A stretch of DNA of 64,000 bases from Thauera sp. 2A1 (GTDB lineage Bacteria > Pseudomonadota > Gammaproteobacteria > Burkholderiales > Rhodocyclaceae). Shown in pieces: positions 63,849-64,000 of the stretch (positions within the stretch are counted from its first letter, which is position 1; each line of letters begins with the position of its first letter). Below the pieces are notes generated by a model. It saw only the letters and a list, made by a program, of their open reading frames with translations. It was not told the DNA's origin and did not search any database. The translations under genes and the position numbers were made by a program. Location: NCBI RefSeq assembly GCF_009469595.2, contig NZ_SSXV01000025.1, positions 1 through 64,000 on the forward strand, read 5' to 3'.

Positions 63849-64000
63849 ATCAATGCACGTCGGATGGTTTCCAAGGTCCACACGGGCGTCGGCTTGAAGA
63901 CCTGCATGCTGCCATCGCGCTTGAGAATGTCATCAGGCGACGCGGGGTCGATAGCAGCGCTCATCCTCCTGAATGGCATGAAGCGTCCGTGTCTCGCTTG

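Noticed and set aside
63845..63964. 39-codon minus-strand frame at the window end
   Set aside because: AGGAGG abuts the start codon with no spacing, no family is recognisable and it is cut near the window edge; it could be the tail of a gene lying beyond the window, but that cannot be shown.

Overview
The window is GC-rich, gene-dense DNA from a betaproteobacterium, most likely of the Rhodocyclales (Thauera/Azoarcus group). This rests on three betaproteobacterial porins, an aa3-oxidase operon in the betaproteobacterial order (coxB-ctaD-small protein-ctaG-DUF2970-ctaE, then SURF1, ctaA, ctaB, SCO), an extended arsenic operon and REP-like palindromes around a TTGACCGCGA core. The genus is inferred, not demonstrated. 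No tRNA, rRNA, CRISPR array or complete insertion sequence was seen.

Layout. 0-2.5 kb: amino-acid dehydrogenase and an outer-membrane protein. 2.7-5.8 kb: two overlapping genes for a TIR-CHASE2 membrane protein and a FecR-type lipoprotein with four Cys-rich repeats. 5.8-9.8 kb: alpha/beta hydrolase, RecQ, LuxR-type regulator. 9.9-14.7 kb: an unknown membrane protein followed by a 1,076-residue membrane patatin. 14.8-17.1 kb: heptose-phosphate adenylyltransferase and a Na/Pi cotransporter. 17.4-26.4 kb: aa3 cytochrome oxidase with heme A synthesis and copper/assembly factors, behind a perfect FNR-type box. 26.4-33.4 kb: toxin-antitoxin modules, several decayed, mixed with rpoH (behind a perfect CIRCE element), two tandem porins and aroE. 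33.4-36.3 kb: ampD, a lytic transglycosylase with a long structured leader, GGCT and a HAD phosphatase. 36.6-44.1 kb: arsenic operon (arsR, DUF2703, arsC, arsD, arsA, acr3, arsH, a two-cysteine permease and two thioredoxins). 44.1-47.4 kb: two unknown genes and an MFS carrier. 47.8-52.5 kb: a catabolic unit (DapA-family lyase, MFS transporter, LysR regulator, porin) with matching promoter elements. 52.7-55.4 kb: HbpS/GlcG-like exported protein with a two-component system. 55.6-57.9 kb: unknown protein and an OYE-type flavoenzyme. 58.1-61.9 kb: lipoprotein hydrolase, a DUF4062-metzincin fusion and a SLOG plus deoxyribosyltransferase-like protein. 62-63.9 kb: SRPBCC protein, Asp/Glu racemase and a HigBA-type pair with a broken toxin.

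Best candidates for an undescribed system: (1) the DUF4062-metzincin / SLOG-NDT / lipoprotein hydrolase set at 58.1-61.9 kb; (2) the TIR-CHASE2 plus FecR-GYCC lipoprotein pair at 2.75-5.77 kb, which looks like a periplasm-to-cytoplasm signalling unit with a TIR effector; (3) the membrane protein-patatin pair at 9.9-14.7 kb with a perfect 16-bp palindrome in its divergent control region. All functional claims here are read from sequence and family knowledge; no database search was run.
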